Source: Prorocentrum cordatum
Lineage: Eukaryota; Sar; Dinophyceae; Prorocentrales; Prorocentraceae
Direction: 5' to 3'
DNA length: 64,000 nucleotides
Assembly (NCBI GenBank): GCA_963575745.1
Contig: CAUYUJ010021148.1
Location: 145,001 to 209,000, forward strand
The position numbers and the translations under genes were made by a program. Of the stretch, positions 20,790-32,109 are shown in pieces. The notes beneath the pieces were generated by a model. It was not told where the DNA came from. It did no database searches and worked only from the letters and a program-made list of their open reading frames with translations. Within the stretch, counting starts at the first letter, position 1. Each line of letters begins with the position of its first letter.

Positions 20790-21860
20790 TCAATGCCGAA
20801 AGTAAAGAAACGCGCTCCTTGTCGCAGCTCCACGGAAAGAACAAAGAAGTTTCACGGCATACGCAACAAGCCCATCGAGGCTTTGACGAGTTTGAGCAGG
20901 GCCGAGGGGCACGAAGAACGCGCAGTAGGTGGTTGGGTTGCGTATTCGGCCAGGGGAATGGGTCAGGTCGCCAGAGCCCCGCATGTTTGCTTGAGGGATA
21001 TCCTTTTGAATTCTCTCTGATCGACCAACCAGAGGTACGATGTCGGCCAAGTCACGCTGCAGTCTCATCTCAACGCGCTCTATTTGGATAGTATTTGCGT
21101 TTGTCGGCATGCGTACACTGATGTTGCTTACTTTATTTTCCATTGTCTGAGGGCCGTAAGAGCGCAGAAGTATCGTCATGCACCATCTCCTGTCTTTGTC
21201 GGCAATTTGGGTGCTACGTGACGCATAGGCATCTGGCATGGAGGACGTGTCCTGGCAGAACGAGGCATCCCATCCGCAGTGAATTCATGTGAAGCAATTT
21301 TTTCCATAGGCAGATAGTTTGTAACGAAATGATCTAGACTTGGTAATGGCTGTAGCATGAGAGCAGGCGGAAGCGGTGACGATGTCATGAACACGTGGAA
21401 TGAATGGGGTGATCGGGCATTGCGCGGCGCAACCCAATGTTGTCGCGACATTGTGAATCTCGACCCCCTGTGCACGGACCCAGTCTGACGTGCCCGCCCG
21501 CCCCAAAGTTGTCACATGACTCTGGGATGGGTTCCGCGATCGTCGCAGTATGTCGGCGCGTGAATGTGGCTCGTGGTGCTGATTGAGCTTTTGGGGCATC
21601 TCTCTCTCGGTCAGCTGCCATGTCCGGCATCGGCACTTCCACGGCAAGCTCGTTCCACCTGAACGCGTGCGGGCGCATCGACAGCCGCAAGCGTTGCCGT
21701 GCGAGCCGCCGCGTGGCCAGGCATACGACGGGCGTGCGGCAGCCAGCCCCCCGCACCGTTTTGGTGCCGTTGCTCCAGCTCGGGGGCCGGAGCCCTCTGT
21801 GGCTGCAAGCCTGAGGACGCGGCAGCAAGAATCGGTTGCGGGCGAGGGGCGGGGGGGAGT
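20790..21860. other. Unique-looking sequence, no confident gene
   Basis: Balanced composition with minus frames at 20790-21239 (149 codons) and 21385-21828 (147 codons). Neither shows a motif I recognise. Confidence 0.4.
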
Positions 21861-21976
21861 GGAGGGGCGGGCCTTCTCAGAAGGCTCGGAAGTCCCCCGG
21901 CCTGCCGAGCAGTTTTCTAAGCCTTCCCCGAAGACACAAGGAGGCTTCTCAGAAGGCCTCCGGCTTTTTGAGCTGT

Positions 21977-22014
21977 TCGTCCAAAATCCGCTTGTAGGGA
22001 GACACGCCCGACCT
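21977..22014. mobile_element. Solo right end of a GTCGGGC fold-back element
   Basis: TCGTCCAAAATCCGCTTGTA then GGGAGACACGCCCGAC matches the right arm of 61444-61594. No left arm is nearby. The upstream 21862-21975 (CTTCTCAGAAGG words) is similar to 30338-30430. Confidence 0.6.
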
Positions 22015-22354
22015 AATGCCAGGTATGTGTATTCACGGCCCAGTCCTTTGCCTTCATGGCCCAGCCCTTTCTAACAATTTTTGCCGCGTGCGTTCCCATG
22101 CTCCTCGCGTTGTCATTGCCCTCGGCGTTTCTGGGTCTCCGCACCAGGGAAGGGAACCCAGGAAGACCCTCCCTGGCTCCTCGCGACGGTAATCAGTGGT
22201 GCCGCTGTGCTCTGCTCCCAGAGAGGGGCGGGGCTGTGGAGCCCTTCTTTTTCCCCCTGCCTGACGGGCAGGTGCCCTGGCCTCCAGCCTAGCGAGCCAA
22301 ACAAAAAAATCCAGACGGGTGGTGGATTCGCCGTTTGCGGCGTCTGGGGCCCGC

Positions 22355-22615
22355 TATCCCGGGTGAGAACGACTTCTGCATGGCGCGCTCTGCCCGCGAG
22401 CCGCGAGCTGCTTGGCCCGCTCCGCGCCCTTGCTGTAGACGGCGGCGTCCTTGCTTCGCTCGGAGGCCTGGAGGTTGGCACCTTCACCGATAATTGGCGG
22501 TGTGCTTCCACCGAGGGAAGATCTCGATCTCGGTGATGGTTATTTATACTCGGGCTTCCTGGGCGACCGAAGGGTTACCACCAACACCAACGTCTAGGAT
22601 CACCTTCCCCGTTAG
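22355..22615. repeat. Dispersed repeat, GACGGCGGCGTCCT type (copy 1)
   Basis: GCGCGCTC(T/G)GCCCGCGAGCC, GTAGACGGCGGCGTCCT, GAGGTTGGCACC and GTCTAGGATC occur in the same order at 36600-36860, giving about 250 bp of shared sequence. Confidence 0.75.
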
Positions 22616-23400
22616 GTGAGGACGCAGTGGCTTGGAGCCGGCTGGGGGTCAGATGGCCAGGCACTGGTTCCAGCGAGCAGAAGGGAGGGGTGGGGGGGTG
22701 GGGGGCCGAGATCCCAGGTTTTGGGTTCAGGAAGGTATTTTGCCTTTTTCGGCCTCCGGGGACCGTTTTCGGGACCCTGGACCGTCAACGACGGATCCAC
22801 GGTCAAAGCGTGCACCAGACGGACCCCGTGATGGGTGCGGATTTTGGGCGGATTTGGCGCCATCCCCCCTCCTCGACAGATCTTCTCGGGGCCCATCCAG
22901 CTCAGGCCCCCCTTAGCCGACTCCAAGCCTCGCAGCTTTCTCGGGGGTGCGGCGAGGACGCGGGGTGGATAGTCCAAGCTGTGCCGAAGCGCAGCCTCGG
23001 AGCAGAAGGCGCAGGGCTCTCTCGCAGCGGAGCCTGGACGGCTGCCCGGAGTGCTCGAGCGAGAGCGCGCTGTCTTGGTCGCTGATGCCGGGACACTCCG
23101 CTCTCTGTGCTCGTTTGGGCGAGGAGACGAGACGGGAGCGACGGTGCCTTAGGCCTCTCGAATCAAAACAGATCCAGACGATCGGTTCTCGAAGTTTGCG
23201 GCACCTGGAGGCCGTAGTCGGAGCGAGGCAAGGGACCGAGGGACACCGACGACGAGCCTGGAGCGACGGGGGTTCTGAGGCGCGCCGGCTCCAAGGAGCT
23301 GTTCTTGCTCCCCGCGCGAGCCGCCCCGCTCCGCATGCGGCGATCACCGCGAGGGTTGCTGAGGGGACAGGGGTGATGGAGTCGGAGAAGAGATCACGGC
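22616..23400. other. No confident gene
   Basis: Plus frames (22627-23085, 22947-23657) and minus frames overlap with no motif that singles one out. 22947-23340 reads as Arg/Ala/Ser-rich. Confidence 0.35.
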
Positions 23401-23541
23401 GTGAACATGAAGTGTCAGAGTTCCGCGCGGATTTCTCGGATCTGCGCTGGAACCCCCAGGCGGAACTTCTGGCGCCGCCCCTGGCGCGCGCCGCACGCCA
23501 GGGAGGGGGTTCAGCGCCGATCCAAGAAACCATGAGTGGGC
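23401..23541. mobile_element. Fold-back element, GGTCCGCGCGG family (copy 2)
   Basis: TTCCGCGCGGATTTCTCGGA then TCTGCGCTGGAACCCCC at the left; AGGGAGGGGGTTCAGCGCCG then ATCCAAGAAA at the right. The middle GGCGCCGCCCCTGGCGCGC is shared with 61079-61249. Confidence 0.7.
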
Positions 23542-23659
23542 TACATGTGCCCATATCTCCGCTAAGCGGGCTCCACCCACTTAGACCAGATTTGTACCCC
23601 CCTGAACCACTCAGGTCACCTGCAATCCGCTTGTCAGCTAGGTCAGGCCAGGGATAACC

Positions 23660-24214
23660 TCACCTGAGCCCCCAACAACTGCGTAGGCCCATCCTGTCGC
23701 CCTGCGCGTGTTCTCCGCGGGCGATTTGTGTGCACCGTGCCGCGCTGGCCTCTCCCGAGACGTCGTCGATCTTCGACCCAGGCATGGTGCGCAGTTGTTC
23801 GGCCCTCGGGGCCGACAAGCTATGCACCGTGCCGCGCTGCAGCGGGGCCCGAGGGAGTCCGAGCACGGTACGGCGCTTGCCCGCGATGCGGGCCGCCAGA
23901 ATTGGCCGTGTGATCGCCTCGCGCCGCAGCACCTCGGGGTCCCCGTCGGCGTCGAGCTTCGCATTGAACAGCTCGCGGAGCCTGGCTGCCTCCCTCCGGG
24001 CCTCGGCCAGCTCGCGCGTCAGCCGCTGCACGGGCCCAGGGGAATGGCAAGACGTTGCATGGTGTGTGTAGATTCCCGCTGTTGCTCGAAGCCCGCACCA
24101 TGGAATGGCGCGAAAAAGACTAGCATTAAGTGGAGCACTCCAGAAGTGGCCAACACGAGTGCACAAGCAATTTGGCGCGTGGAGACGTGAGCAGATTTGT
24201 TCTTGACTGGACAA
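23660..24214 (-). CDS. Hypothetical protein, possible coiled-coil segment
   Basis: A 184-codon frame. Residues about 65-95 (RLTRELAEARREAARLRELF) have the heptad character of a coiled coil, unlike the compositional noise of neighbouring frames. No domain is recognised. It may be a gene fragment or an exon of a host gene. Short repeats of GCACCGTGCCGCGCTG lie in the same region. The start is uncertain. Confidence 0.3.
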   Translation of the reverse strand: MSSQEQICSRLHAPNCLCTRVGHFWSAPLNASLFRAIPWCGLRATAGIYTHHATSCHSPGPVQRLTRELAEARREAARLRELFNAKLDADGDPEVLRREAITRPILAARIAGKRRTVLGLPRAPLQRGTVHSLSAPRAEQLRTMPGSKIDDVSGEASAARCTQIARGEHAQGDRMGLRSCWGLR

Positions 24215-24429
24215 GCTTCACCACCATCGTTCAGAACACCTGCGGAGAGAAACAAGGGGGCGGTATTGGGAGGGGGGCACATAACACGGCGTGATCCTAT
24301 ACTGATTCCGAAACGCACATTCGAGGGCAGAACATGCACTCAGACATGATAGGTTAGTGTTCGATGCGGACTTATACTGGTTTGGACTAGTCGACTAATC
24401 TCAGACTTTGCGGGGGCACTCAGGCGATC

Positions 24430-25128
24430 GTGGCGAGACCTTGTGGTCCCTCATGCTCTTCGGGGTCTTCGCTCTTCTCCGCGTTGCGTTGCCGTTTCGC
24501 TCGGGCTGCAGCTCCAGCGATTGTCACGCTTTTGTGGGAGAGGGAGGCCGTCCACCACCGCATCATCGAGACGACCTCCTGGAAGGCACCGCATTCCGCC
24601 GGGAACGCGCATCCGAAGGGAACGAGATGTCGGTCGCACGTATACCGGGGAAGCGTAAGATCGGCGTCACCCCAGCATACTTATACGATATGCGCGTCGC
24701 CCACCCCCAGGGGCGACGCGCGCACTGAGAAATCTTCCAGCATATGCGTCGTGGCGGTCGCTTTCTGGCCACACCGTTCGGGAAACGATATATCATCAGA
24801 AAATTCGGGTTTGCCTACGTTTTTTGGCGAACGCGTCATGGATCTTGACAGTCCAGTGTTCGTCGGAGGTTTGCAGCGGGGGTTCGCGTCGAATTTCAGA
24901 CTGGGCCTCGTCTTTTTAATGATGGCCCCGTCAGACCAAGCCGAGTCCCCCGAACTCGAGTCTTACGTCTCCCCGAGTATGGGTCAATGTTGTGCGTTGC
25001 TATGTGGGCAAGCGGGATATCCCACCCAGTGTTCCACCCCCTTCTCCATAATTTTCCTACCCCGCTCCTCGGAAGAATTGCGCTCATCGCTGCGAAGCGG
25101 TACGACGGCACGAGCAACTTATGATTGA
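24430..25128 (+). CDS. Hypothetical ORF, 232 codons
   Basis: The longest plus frame in a stretch without simple repeats (24300-25500). No recognised domain and no clear compositional bias of coding sequence. It could be chance in GC-rich DNA. Included because nothing else explains the interval. Confidence 0.2.
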   Translation: MARPCGPSCSSGSSLFSALRCRFARAAAPAIVTLLWEREAVHHRIIETTSWKAPHSAGNAHPKGTRCRSHVYRGSVRSASPQHTYTICASPTPRGDARTEKSSSICVVAVAFWPHRSGNDISSENSGLPTFFGERVMDLDSPVFVGGLQRGFASNFRLGLVFLMMAPSDQAESPELESYVSPSMGQCCALLCGQAGYPTQCSTPFSIIFLPRSSEELRSSLRSGTTARATYD

Positions 25129-25574
25129 TAGCAGGAAGTTGCGAATAGCAGGTAAGTCAGTCACCGAGAGATGCACAGTGTTCCGTCTGTCAGACAACGA
25201 CTATGCCGTGGGGTGGGGTGGGGGCTAGCCAGGGGGCCCGGGCTTATCTGACCATCGCTAGCAGCACCGACCGAGCCAAAACCAAACGGGGGGAGGCAAC
25301 GATGTAAACCTGGATCCGATTTGCCATGCCGCACAGGCCACACCCTTTCGGTGGTGAGGAGGTTGGGGGTTGGCATCACAGTCGATGTGCATTGGACGCA
25401 TAATTCAACTCGCGTGTTGACAAGCATCACCATCAACATATCTGTGGATCCACCCATTTACCGACCGGGACAACGAGCGAGACAACCATTGGGACAACCA
25501 TGTTGTATATAATCGTGTATATTCTTATTGGTATCATTATCGATCGATCTCACTATTTACCGATCGGTAGCCTC

Positions 25575-25850
25575 TTGGGCCGTCTTGGGAGCTCTTCGGC
25601 CGTCTGGACGCCCTCTTGGAGCGTCTTGGGCCGTCTTGGAGCGATCATGTGGGCCTCTTGAGCCGTCTTGTACGCTGTTGAGACCAAAAATCCGAAGATG
25701 TTCAAATTACACGCTTTCCTAAAGGACTTACATATTCGTGCTTATTCAGGCCTTCTCGGGGGTCGTCCTGGAGCCCAATTGGGACGTCTTTGAGCCCTCT
25801 TTGCAGTCTTACGGCTATATTGGTCGTCTTCGAGGACTCTTGTGCATGTT
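25575..25850 (+). repeat. CTTGGGGCC dispersed array (short)
   Basis: TCTTGGGCCGTCTTGG and CTCTTGGAGCG words around an AT-richer spacer (25680-25745). An upstream word CAACTCGCG.GTTGACA (25408-25424) is shared with the leader of the 60308 array. Confidence 0.65.
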
Positions 25851-25897
25851 AGAACCCTGCTTGAGCAGGCGTATATCGATTCGTCGGCATTGGGGGG

Positions 25898-26090
25898 CCA
25901 CAGAGTGTAGAAATGGAGGCTCCAGAGGCCTCTGGCGAGCGTTGATGAGCTCGGAGAGCCCCCCCGCGCCCACCCCTCTAATCGGATTTCAGACTTCATG
26001 GGACGGGAAAGGGAGAGGGGGACAACCAATCATCTCACACGCCTCTGAACTCCGTGCAAGCGGGAATCGGTGGATCTCAGTCTGTCGGGA
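25898..26090. repeat. Dispersed repeat, GGAGGCTCCAGAGGCC type
   Basis: The first part (GAGTGTAGAAATGGAGGCTC) is similar to 52628-52680. The second part (GGGAAAGGGAGAGGGGGAC, CATCTCAC.CGCC, CAAGCGGGA) is similar to 53630-53745. Confidence 0.55.
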
Positions 26091-26839
26091 CCCCGGCCCG
26101 TGGGAGCCCAGGGGCGAGGGACTGGGAAAGCACAGCGTTTTGATCTGGCTTGCCCATTTGCTAAGGGCGGGAACTCGTGCAGCCTGACCTCGCACACTCG
26201 ATTTGCGCCGCAGCGCGGCAGAGGCAACCCGCGCGCGCGCAGGCGGTCCGGGAAACGGACAGCGCAAACTAACCGGCGGCAGCAGGAGGAGGGGAAGACA
26301 GACGAGAGCGGCCGCGGAGCGGGAGGGAGGGGGGGAGGCCCCTCACAAGGCGAGGTGCGCAACCGCGGAGCGGCCAGGGCGGCCAGCCAGTGTTGCACAG
26401 GTGTCATGAACGAAACGGAACGAGTTCTCATTTAGGGCCTCTCGCGTTCAACTCGGGTCTCACCCCCCCCCCACCTCCGACATTTGTGCTGCTGTCTCCT
26501 CGTCCTCCTCCTCCTCCTCCTCCTCCTCCTCCTCCTCCTCCTCTCCCTCCCTCCTCCTCCTCCTCCTCCTCCTCCTCCCCTCCTGCTCCTCCTCCTCCTC
26601 CTCCTCCTCCTCCTCCTCCCTCTTCTCCTCCTCTCTCCTCCTCCTCCTCCTCCTCCTCCTCCTCCTCCTTCCTCTTCTTCTCCTCCTAATCCTCCTCTTC
26701 CTCCTCCTTCATTATTGTCTCTTCTCAATAACTTCACCCTGTCGCACCCTGAGGCGGGTCGACAGGGCGACCGGGCGTTTCGCCCAAGATTTCTTCACCT
26801 TTTTATGACCCTGAAGCTTAAACATTGGCATCGGCTTCG

Positions 26840-27340
26840 CAGATGGAGGGCGGGCCGTTTCCAAAATGTAGATATCGCTTTAGCGCCTCGCGCATTCGTT
26901 TCAACATTTGCCAGAGCTTCAAGGATTGAGGGCGGGTCGTTTTCAAATGTTGTTTTCGCTTGAGCGCCGCGCACATTCGTTGTAACAACTCAAGCGTTTC
27001 ACGGTTTGAGGGCGGGCCGTTTTCACAATGTGGTTCTCGCCTAAGCGCCGCGCACATTCGTTGCAACAGATTTTAAGAGTGTCACGGTTCGACCGCGTGT
27101 TTTCAAAATGTGGTTCTCGCTTGAGTGCCGCGCGCAGTCGTCTCACAAATTTGCAATAGTTTGAATGATTGAGGGCGGGTGGTTTTCAACATATGGTTCT
27201 CGCCTTAGCGCCGTGCGCATTCGTTTTAAACATTGTGCAAGAGCTTCACGGATTGAGGGCGGTTCCTTTTCATATTGCGGTTCTAGCTTTAGTGCCGCGC
27301 ACATTCTTTTCACACGTATGCAAGAGTTTTTCGGATTCCC
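26840..27340. repeat. 80-84 bp satellite monomers, first block
   Basis: The anchor GCGC(A)CATTCGTT recurs at about 26891, 26971, 27051, 27131, 27215 and 27299. Each monomer also has GATTGAGGGCGGGCCGTTTT and TGTGGTTCTCGC. Further monomers lie at 27935-28030, 28480-28660 and 29085-29490. Confidence 0.85.
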
Positions 27341-28029
27341 GTGGTCAACGTCAGACATGGTGTATAGGAAAGATTCAGGATTAGGAGGGCGCAACAGATA
27401 GTTTGATTCGTGGTGTTGAAGTCCCAGGAATGAAATCTGGCGCGGTTCAGGATTGCCAAGGCGCAACAGTCAGGTTGATCCGTGGTGTTGGAGTCCCGAA
27501 AGTTATGTTATGGCACGCTTCAGGATCTTCAAACGGATGTCTTCCAACGAGGCAGTTTGCCTATGGAAATGACCCGCTAATGATCCGGGCCTATGACGGA
27601 GGTTGCAGAGAAGGTTTCTTCCAACATCGTTGATGACGCTTGGGTTTAAATTGGTCCTCATCCTCCTCCTTCTCCCTCTCCTCCTCCTCCTCCTCCTCCT
27701 CCTCCTCCTCCTCCTCCTCCTCCTCTTCCTTCTCCTCCTCCTCTTCCTCCTCCTTCGTTATTTGTTTCACTTTTTCACTCAGATATGTGTAGGCACACAC
27801 GTATTTATATAGAACTAACTAACGAACTGACTAGCTAACGAACTTCCGTGTCGCGCCCTGAGGCCGGTCGAACCAGGGGGTTGGGCGTTTCGCTTAAGAC
27901 GTTCTCGCCATCTCCTATGTCCCTGAAACTCGAATACTGGTTCACAGATGGAGGTCGGGCCGCTTTCGAGATGTGGCTCTCGCCTGCCCACCGCGCACAT
28001 TCGTTTTTAAGTGATTGCAAGAACCTCAC

Positions 28030-28185
28030 GGATGGAGGGCGGGCCTTTCTTCAAACTGTGGGCTTTCTTCAGATTGCGGGCCTTCTTCAGATTGTGGGCC
28101 TTCTTCAAATTGTGGGCCTTCTTCAGATGGTGGGCCTTCTTCGAATTGCGGGCCTTCTTCGAATTGTCGGCTCATTCCTTGGGGG
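28030..28185. repeat. 15-18 bp CAGATTGTGGGCCTTCTT array
   Basis: About eight tandem words of the type GGGCCTTCTTCAGATTGT, a local expansion of a piece of the satellite monomer within the second unit. Confidence 0.8.
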
Positions 28186-28303
28186 GCAGGCCTTCTTCAA
28201 GTTGTGGTGCTCGCATCCGCGCCATGCACCCCCGTCTTACGCTGCGCAAGGCCTGCACGGGTGGAGGGCGGGCGGCTTTCGACTCGTGGCCCTCAACTCA
28301 TCC

Positions 28304-28476
28304 GGAGGGGGAACAAAAACACACACAGACGCAACTCGTCGTCGATCCCCCAGAAAAAGAGATGGGAGACCATGGGACGTGGGGGGGAAGACACACACAC
28401 CCAGGACCTATGGGAAAATATGGGGGACTCCTTATATTCGTGTGTATGTATTTGTGTGTTCTGGGGCCCCTTCAAT
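28304..28476. mobile_element. Short insertion element, ACACACACAGAC family (copy 2)
   Basis: Interrupts a satellite monomer: the monomer is recognisable to 28300 and resumes at about 28477 (GTCCAGCGCCGCGCAC). Near-duplicates CAACTCA and CAATTCA flank it. The interior matches 3271-3435 in order, including ATGGGAAAATATGGGG and TGGGGCCCCTTCA. Confidence 0.7.
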
Positions 28477-29885
28477 TCAGTCCAGCGCCGCGCACGTTCG
28501 TTGTACAACTGTGCAGGGGATTCACGGATGGAGGGCGCGTTTTCAAAATGAGGTTTTCGCTTTCGTGCGACGTACTTTCGTCCTACAGAACTGCAGGACG
28601 TCACTGATCGAGGGCAGATCGTTTTCAAAATGTGGTTTTCGTTGTAGCGCCAGGGTTGTCAGGGCGCAGCAGCTGCGTTGATTTGCAGCGTCGAAGTCCC
28701 AGGATTGGTGTTCTCTCACGGTTCTGGATCGCCAAAACAAAACAGTCAAGTTGATTCGTGGCGTTGGAGTCCCGAGAATGGTGTTTTGGTGCGCTTCAGG
28801 GTCCTCCAACGATTTTCTCCCAACGGGAGAGGGAGCTTGGAGGGAGGGTGTATTCCAACATCGTTGACGAGCCTTGGGTTTGCACTGGTCTTCCTCTTGC
28901 TCCTCCTTCACCTCCTCCTCCTGCTCCTCCTCCTCCTCCTCCTCTTCCATTCGTTTTCTTTGGGAATAAGCCCTTCCTGTCGCACCCCGAGGCCGGTCGA
29001 AGGGGCGGTCTGGGCGTTTAACGTTTCCTTTGAGATTTCTCCACCGTTTACGATCTTCAAGTTTCAGAACTTGCAACAGCTTCACTGATGGAGGGCGGGC
29101 CGATTCCAAAAATTGGTTCTCGCCGGGGCACTTCGCGCATTCGTTTGAAATTGACAGGATTTCACGGATTGAGGGCGGGCCGTTTTCAAAATGCGGTTAT
29201 CGTTGAAAAGCCGCGCGTATCCGATGACATAAAGTTGTACGAGGGTCACGGATTGAGGGTGGTTTTTTCCAACTTGTGGTTTTCGCATTAGCGCCGCGCG
29301 CATTCGTTTCAAATCTATGCACGAGTTTCACGGATTGATGGCGGTTGGTTTTCAACACGCGGTTCTAGCCCTAGCGCCGCGCACATTCGTTCTAAAACAT
29401 TACAAGAGTTTCACGGAGTGAAGGCGGTTCCTTTTCAACATGCCGTTCTTGCCGTAGGTCCGCGCACCTTCGCTTTACAAAATACAAGAGTTTTATTGGT
29501 TCGCGTGTGACTAACGTACTCGAACTTGTGTTTCGGAGCGGTTCAGGACTGCCGCGGCGCAGCAGTTTAGTTTATTCGTGGAGTTAAATTCCCAGGAATG
29601 ATGTTCTGGCACGATTCAGGGTCGCCAAGACGCAGCAGTCAGGTTGATTCGTGGCGTTGCAGTCTCGAGAAAGGTGTTTGGGCACGCTTCAGTGGAAATG
29701 ATCTCTTGTAGGGTCTTGTGAAGAGGGAGTTTGGGGGGAGGGATTCGTCCAACATCGTTGATGAGTCTTGGGTTTACATTGGTACTCCTCCTCCCCCCCC
29801 TCCTCCTCTTCCTTCGTCTCCTCCCTCTCATACTCCTCATTCTCTCGTTTTCCTCCTCCGCCTCCTCCTCCTCTCTGTTCCGACC

Positions 29886-30535
29886 TTGGTCAAGGGTTGC
29901 CCGAGGCCAGGAATCAGCGGCAGCCATGTCGGACTCAGAGCGCGTTTGAGCCGTAGGAGTGATTGTGTTTCCAGATCTTGGGGGGGGAACGACGCCCAGG
30001 CGATGGTGCATACCAGGGGCCGCTCCAGGTGCCTTCCGCGCGCGCCAGCCTGGAGACAGAGTCCAGACAGCGTTGCGGCCATGGACTGTCATGGGTGCAT
30101 TCCGCCCGCGCCGGCGACCCGCGTGTCAACGCGCCTAGTAAGGACGCGCGCCTTCATCTAGGGTGCCCTTATGTCCTTGCCTCTGAGGCTCGTCCTTGCC
30201 ATTATCACTGGTCGCCCGCCGCCCTAAAAAACCCAACTTCGGCCTCCAAGGGTCTTACGTCCTTATCACCCGTCGTTAATATACGTTTTGACTGTAAACC
30301 ACTGCGTAAGTTTGTTATGCGGCGGCAAGCCCAGGGGGGAAATTCAGGTGGCGCGGGCCTTTTCAGAAGGCACGGAAGGCCTCGGGCCGTCTGAGAAGTC
30401 ATCCGCTCTTTCCCCGAAAGCGCATGAATTTCTTGACGCATCGCGTATCCCCACCAGCCCATCCAAAACCGACGGCCAGGCGAGTTGAGACGATCATGGA
30501 AGCGTAGGAGCAACATGGGGGACAGTCGTTCCGTT
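29886..30535. other. No confident gene
   Basis: Overlapping short frames on both strands. 30338-30430 (CCTTTTCAGAAGGCACGGAA words) is similar to 21862-21975. Confidence 0.4.
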
Positions 30536-30539
30536 CGAG

Positions 30540-30785
30540 TGAGGAGGAGGAGGAGGAGGAGGAGGAGGAGGAGGATGGAGGATGGAGGAAGGAGAAGGAG
30601 GAGGAGGAGTTTGCGGATGAGGAGGAGCAGAAGGAGGAGACGGAGGAGGAAGAGAAGGAGGAGGAGGAGGAGGAGGAATGGGAGGAGGAGGAGGGCGAGC
30701 AGAAATATTAGAGGCGAGGAAGGAGGAGAAGTAAGCGGATGAGGAGGAGAAGGAGGGGGCGGAGGAGGAGGAGGAGGAAGAAATG
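30540..30785. repeat. GGA microsatellite, interrupted
   Basis: GGA runs with GAT, AGA and GCA interruptions. It creates long Arg/Glu frames in plus and Leu/Pro/Ser frames in minus. Confidence 0.9.
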
Positions 30786-30799
30786 GGCGAGGAGAAGAG

Positions 30800-31520
30800 C
30801 CAGAGGCCTCTTGAAAGCCTCTCGGAGTCTCCTCGGGTGACTCTTGGAAGGCTTTTAAAGGCCTCTTGGGGCGTCTGGGGGGAATCTTGCGGGCCCAGGG
30901 CAGTCTTTGAGCGTCTTGGGTGCCTCGGGGATTCTCTTGATGCCTCTTGGGGGTTCTCTTGGGAGCCTGTTGGAGGCCAATTGGGCGCCTCTTGGGGCCG
31001 TCTGGGCGCCAATTGGGGCCCTCTTTGGGCGCTCTTGTGGGCTTTAGGGGCGCTCTTGGGGCCATCTTGGACGACATCGATCAGCAAGGAGGGGAGTTTC
31101 AATTAGGGCCCCCACTCGGGAGCCCCAACAATCGCCCCTTATAGAGCTCTTGGGGCGCTCTTGGGCGCTCTTGGGCCGTGTTGGAGCTCTCGTGGGCCGC
31201 TCTTGGGGCCATCTTAGGCAGTCTTGGTGCCATCTTGAGACCTCGGATGGCCATCGGAAGCGAAACGACGAGAAAGCAACACACACATAGATGCTCCTCT
31301 GGTTTTGGCAGCACTGGGGCCTCTTCGGTGCCTGCTTAAGGAGCTCTGTGGCTACTTGGAGCCGTCTTGGGGCGGTCTTGGGGCCGCTTGGAGCATCTTG
31401 GGAGCCACCTTGAGGCATCCAGGGCTATTTCGAGCCGTATTGGAGGTCATCTTGAGCTTTCCGAGGCGCTCTGGGAGCCGTCTTGGGCCATCTTTGACGA
31501 CTAAAGGCCTCGCGGGGCGG
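30800..31520 (+). repeat. CTTGGGGCC dispersed array (long)
   Basis: Dense CTCTTGGGGCCGTCTTGG words in two blocks around a spacer (31250-31300) with ACGAGAAAGCAACACACACA, shared with 16190-16245. Confidence 0.8.
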
Positions 31521-31639
31521 ATTGGAAGAGAGAGCTCCCTGGACCACTTACGCCCTGAAGAGCTGGTGGGACTTCTCGGAAGGCGAGGCCGCCTTCTGAG
31601 AAGGCTTGCCCCCTCTCGCCTGCTCCCCTGGGCCCGCCG

Positions 31640-31830
31640 CCGAGCTATGTCTCATAACGGGTCTCTCCGTCGCGCGGGTGCGTTCCCAGGCTTGCCAGCT
31701 CGACTGGCGACCCGGCATCGGCCGATGATGAACGGTCTGACGTTTCGGAAACGGCCGATCGTTCAAGGTTGAACGATCCCCGCGGTGTCCGAGACCAACG
31801 CCGAAGCCGGCCCGGCACGAACCCGCCGAG
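31640..31830. repeat. Dispersed repeat around GGTTGAACGATC (copy 2)
   Basis: Same word order as 17600-17752. The following 31831-32110 is GC-rich with no gene I can support. Confidence 0.5.
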
Positions 31831-32109
31831 AGCCACCGCGTGAGTTCCTCGCGCAAGGACCCCGCGTCTCCCCGTCCTCCGGGGCCCAGTCCCGGGCCTG
31901 CCGGGTCGAGGACGGCGCGCCCCGGGAGGTCGGCCTCGGCTGCCCGCCCCGTCGCCTCCCCTTGGAGGGCCGAGGGCAGCCTGGTGCTGCGCCTGCACGC
32001 CGCCCGGGAGCAGCGCTCGCAGGAGCAGCGCTCCAGGGAGCGCTCGCGTCGCTCCCCCCGTCCTTCCTCCTTCGTGCTCCTCCCTCCTCCACCTGCTGGA
32101 CAGCATCGC

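Larger units (their letters stand above)
26480..29885. repeat. Higher-order satellite, units of about 0.9-1.2 kb
   Basis: Each unit runs: CTC microsatellite; a CCTGTCGCACCCTGAGGC.GG block (26748, 27850, 28980); one to six 80-84 bp monomers; GTGGCGTTGGAGTCCCGAG and AAGGCGCAACAG blocks; a CCAACATCGTTGATGA..CTTG block (27621, 28856, 29749); then the next CTC tract (26500-26710, 27660-27755, 28890-28950, 29785-29880). Three units and the start of a fourth are visible. Confidence 0.85.
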
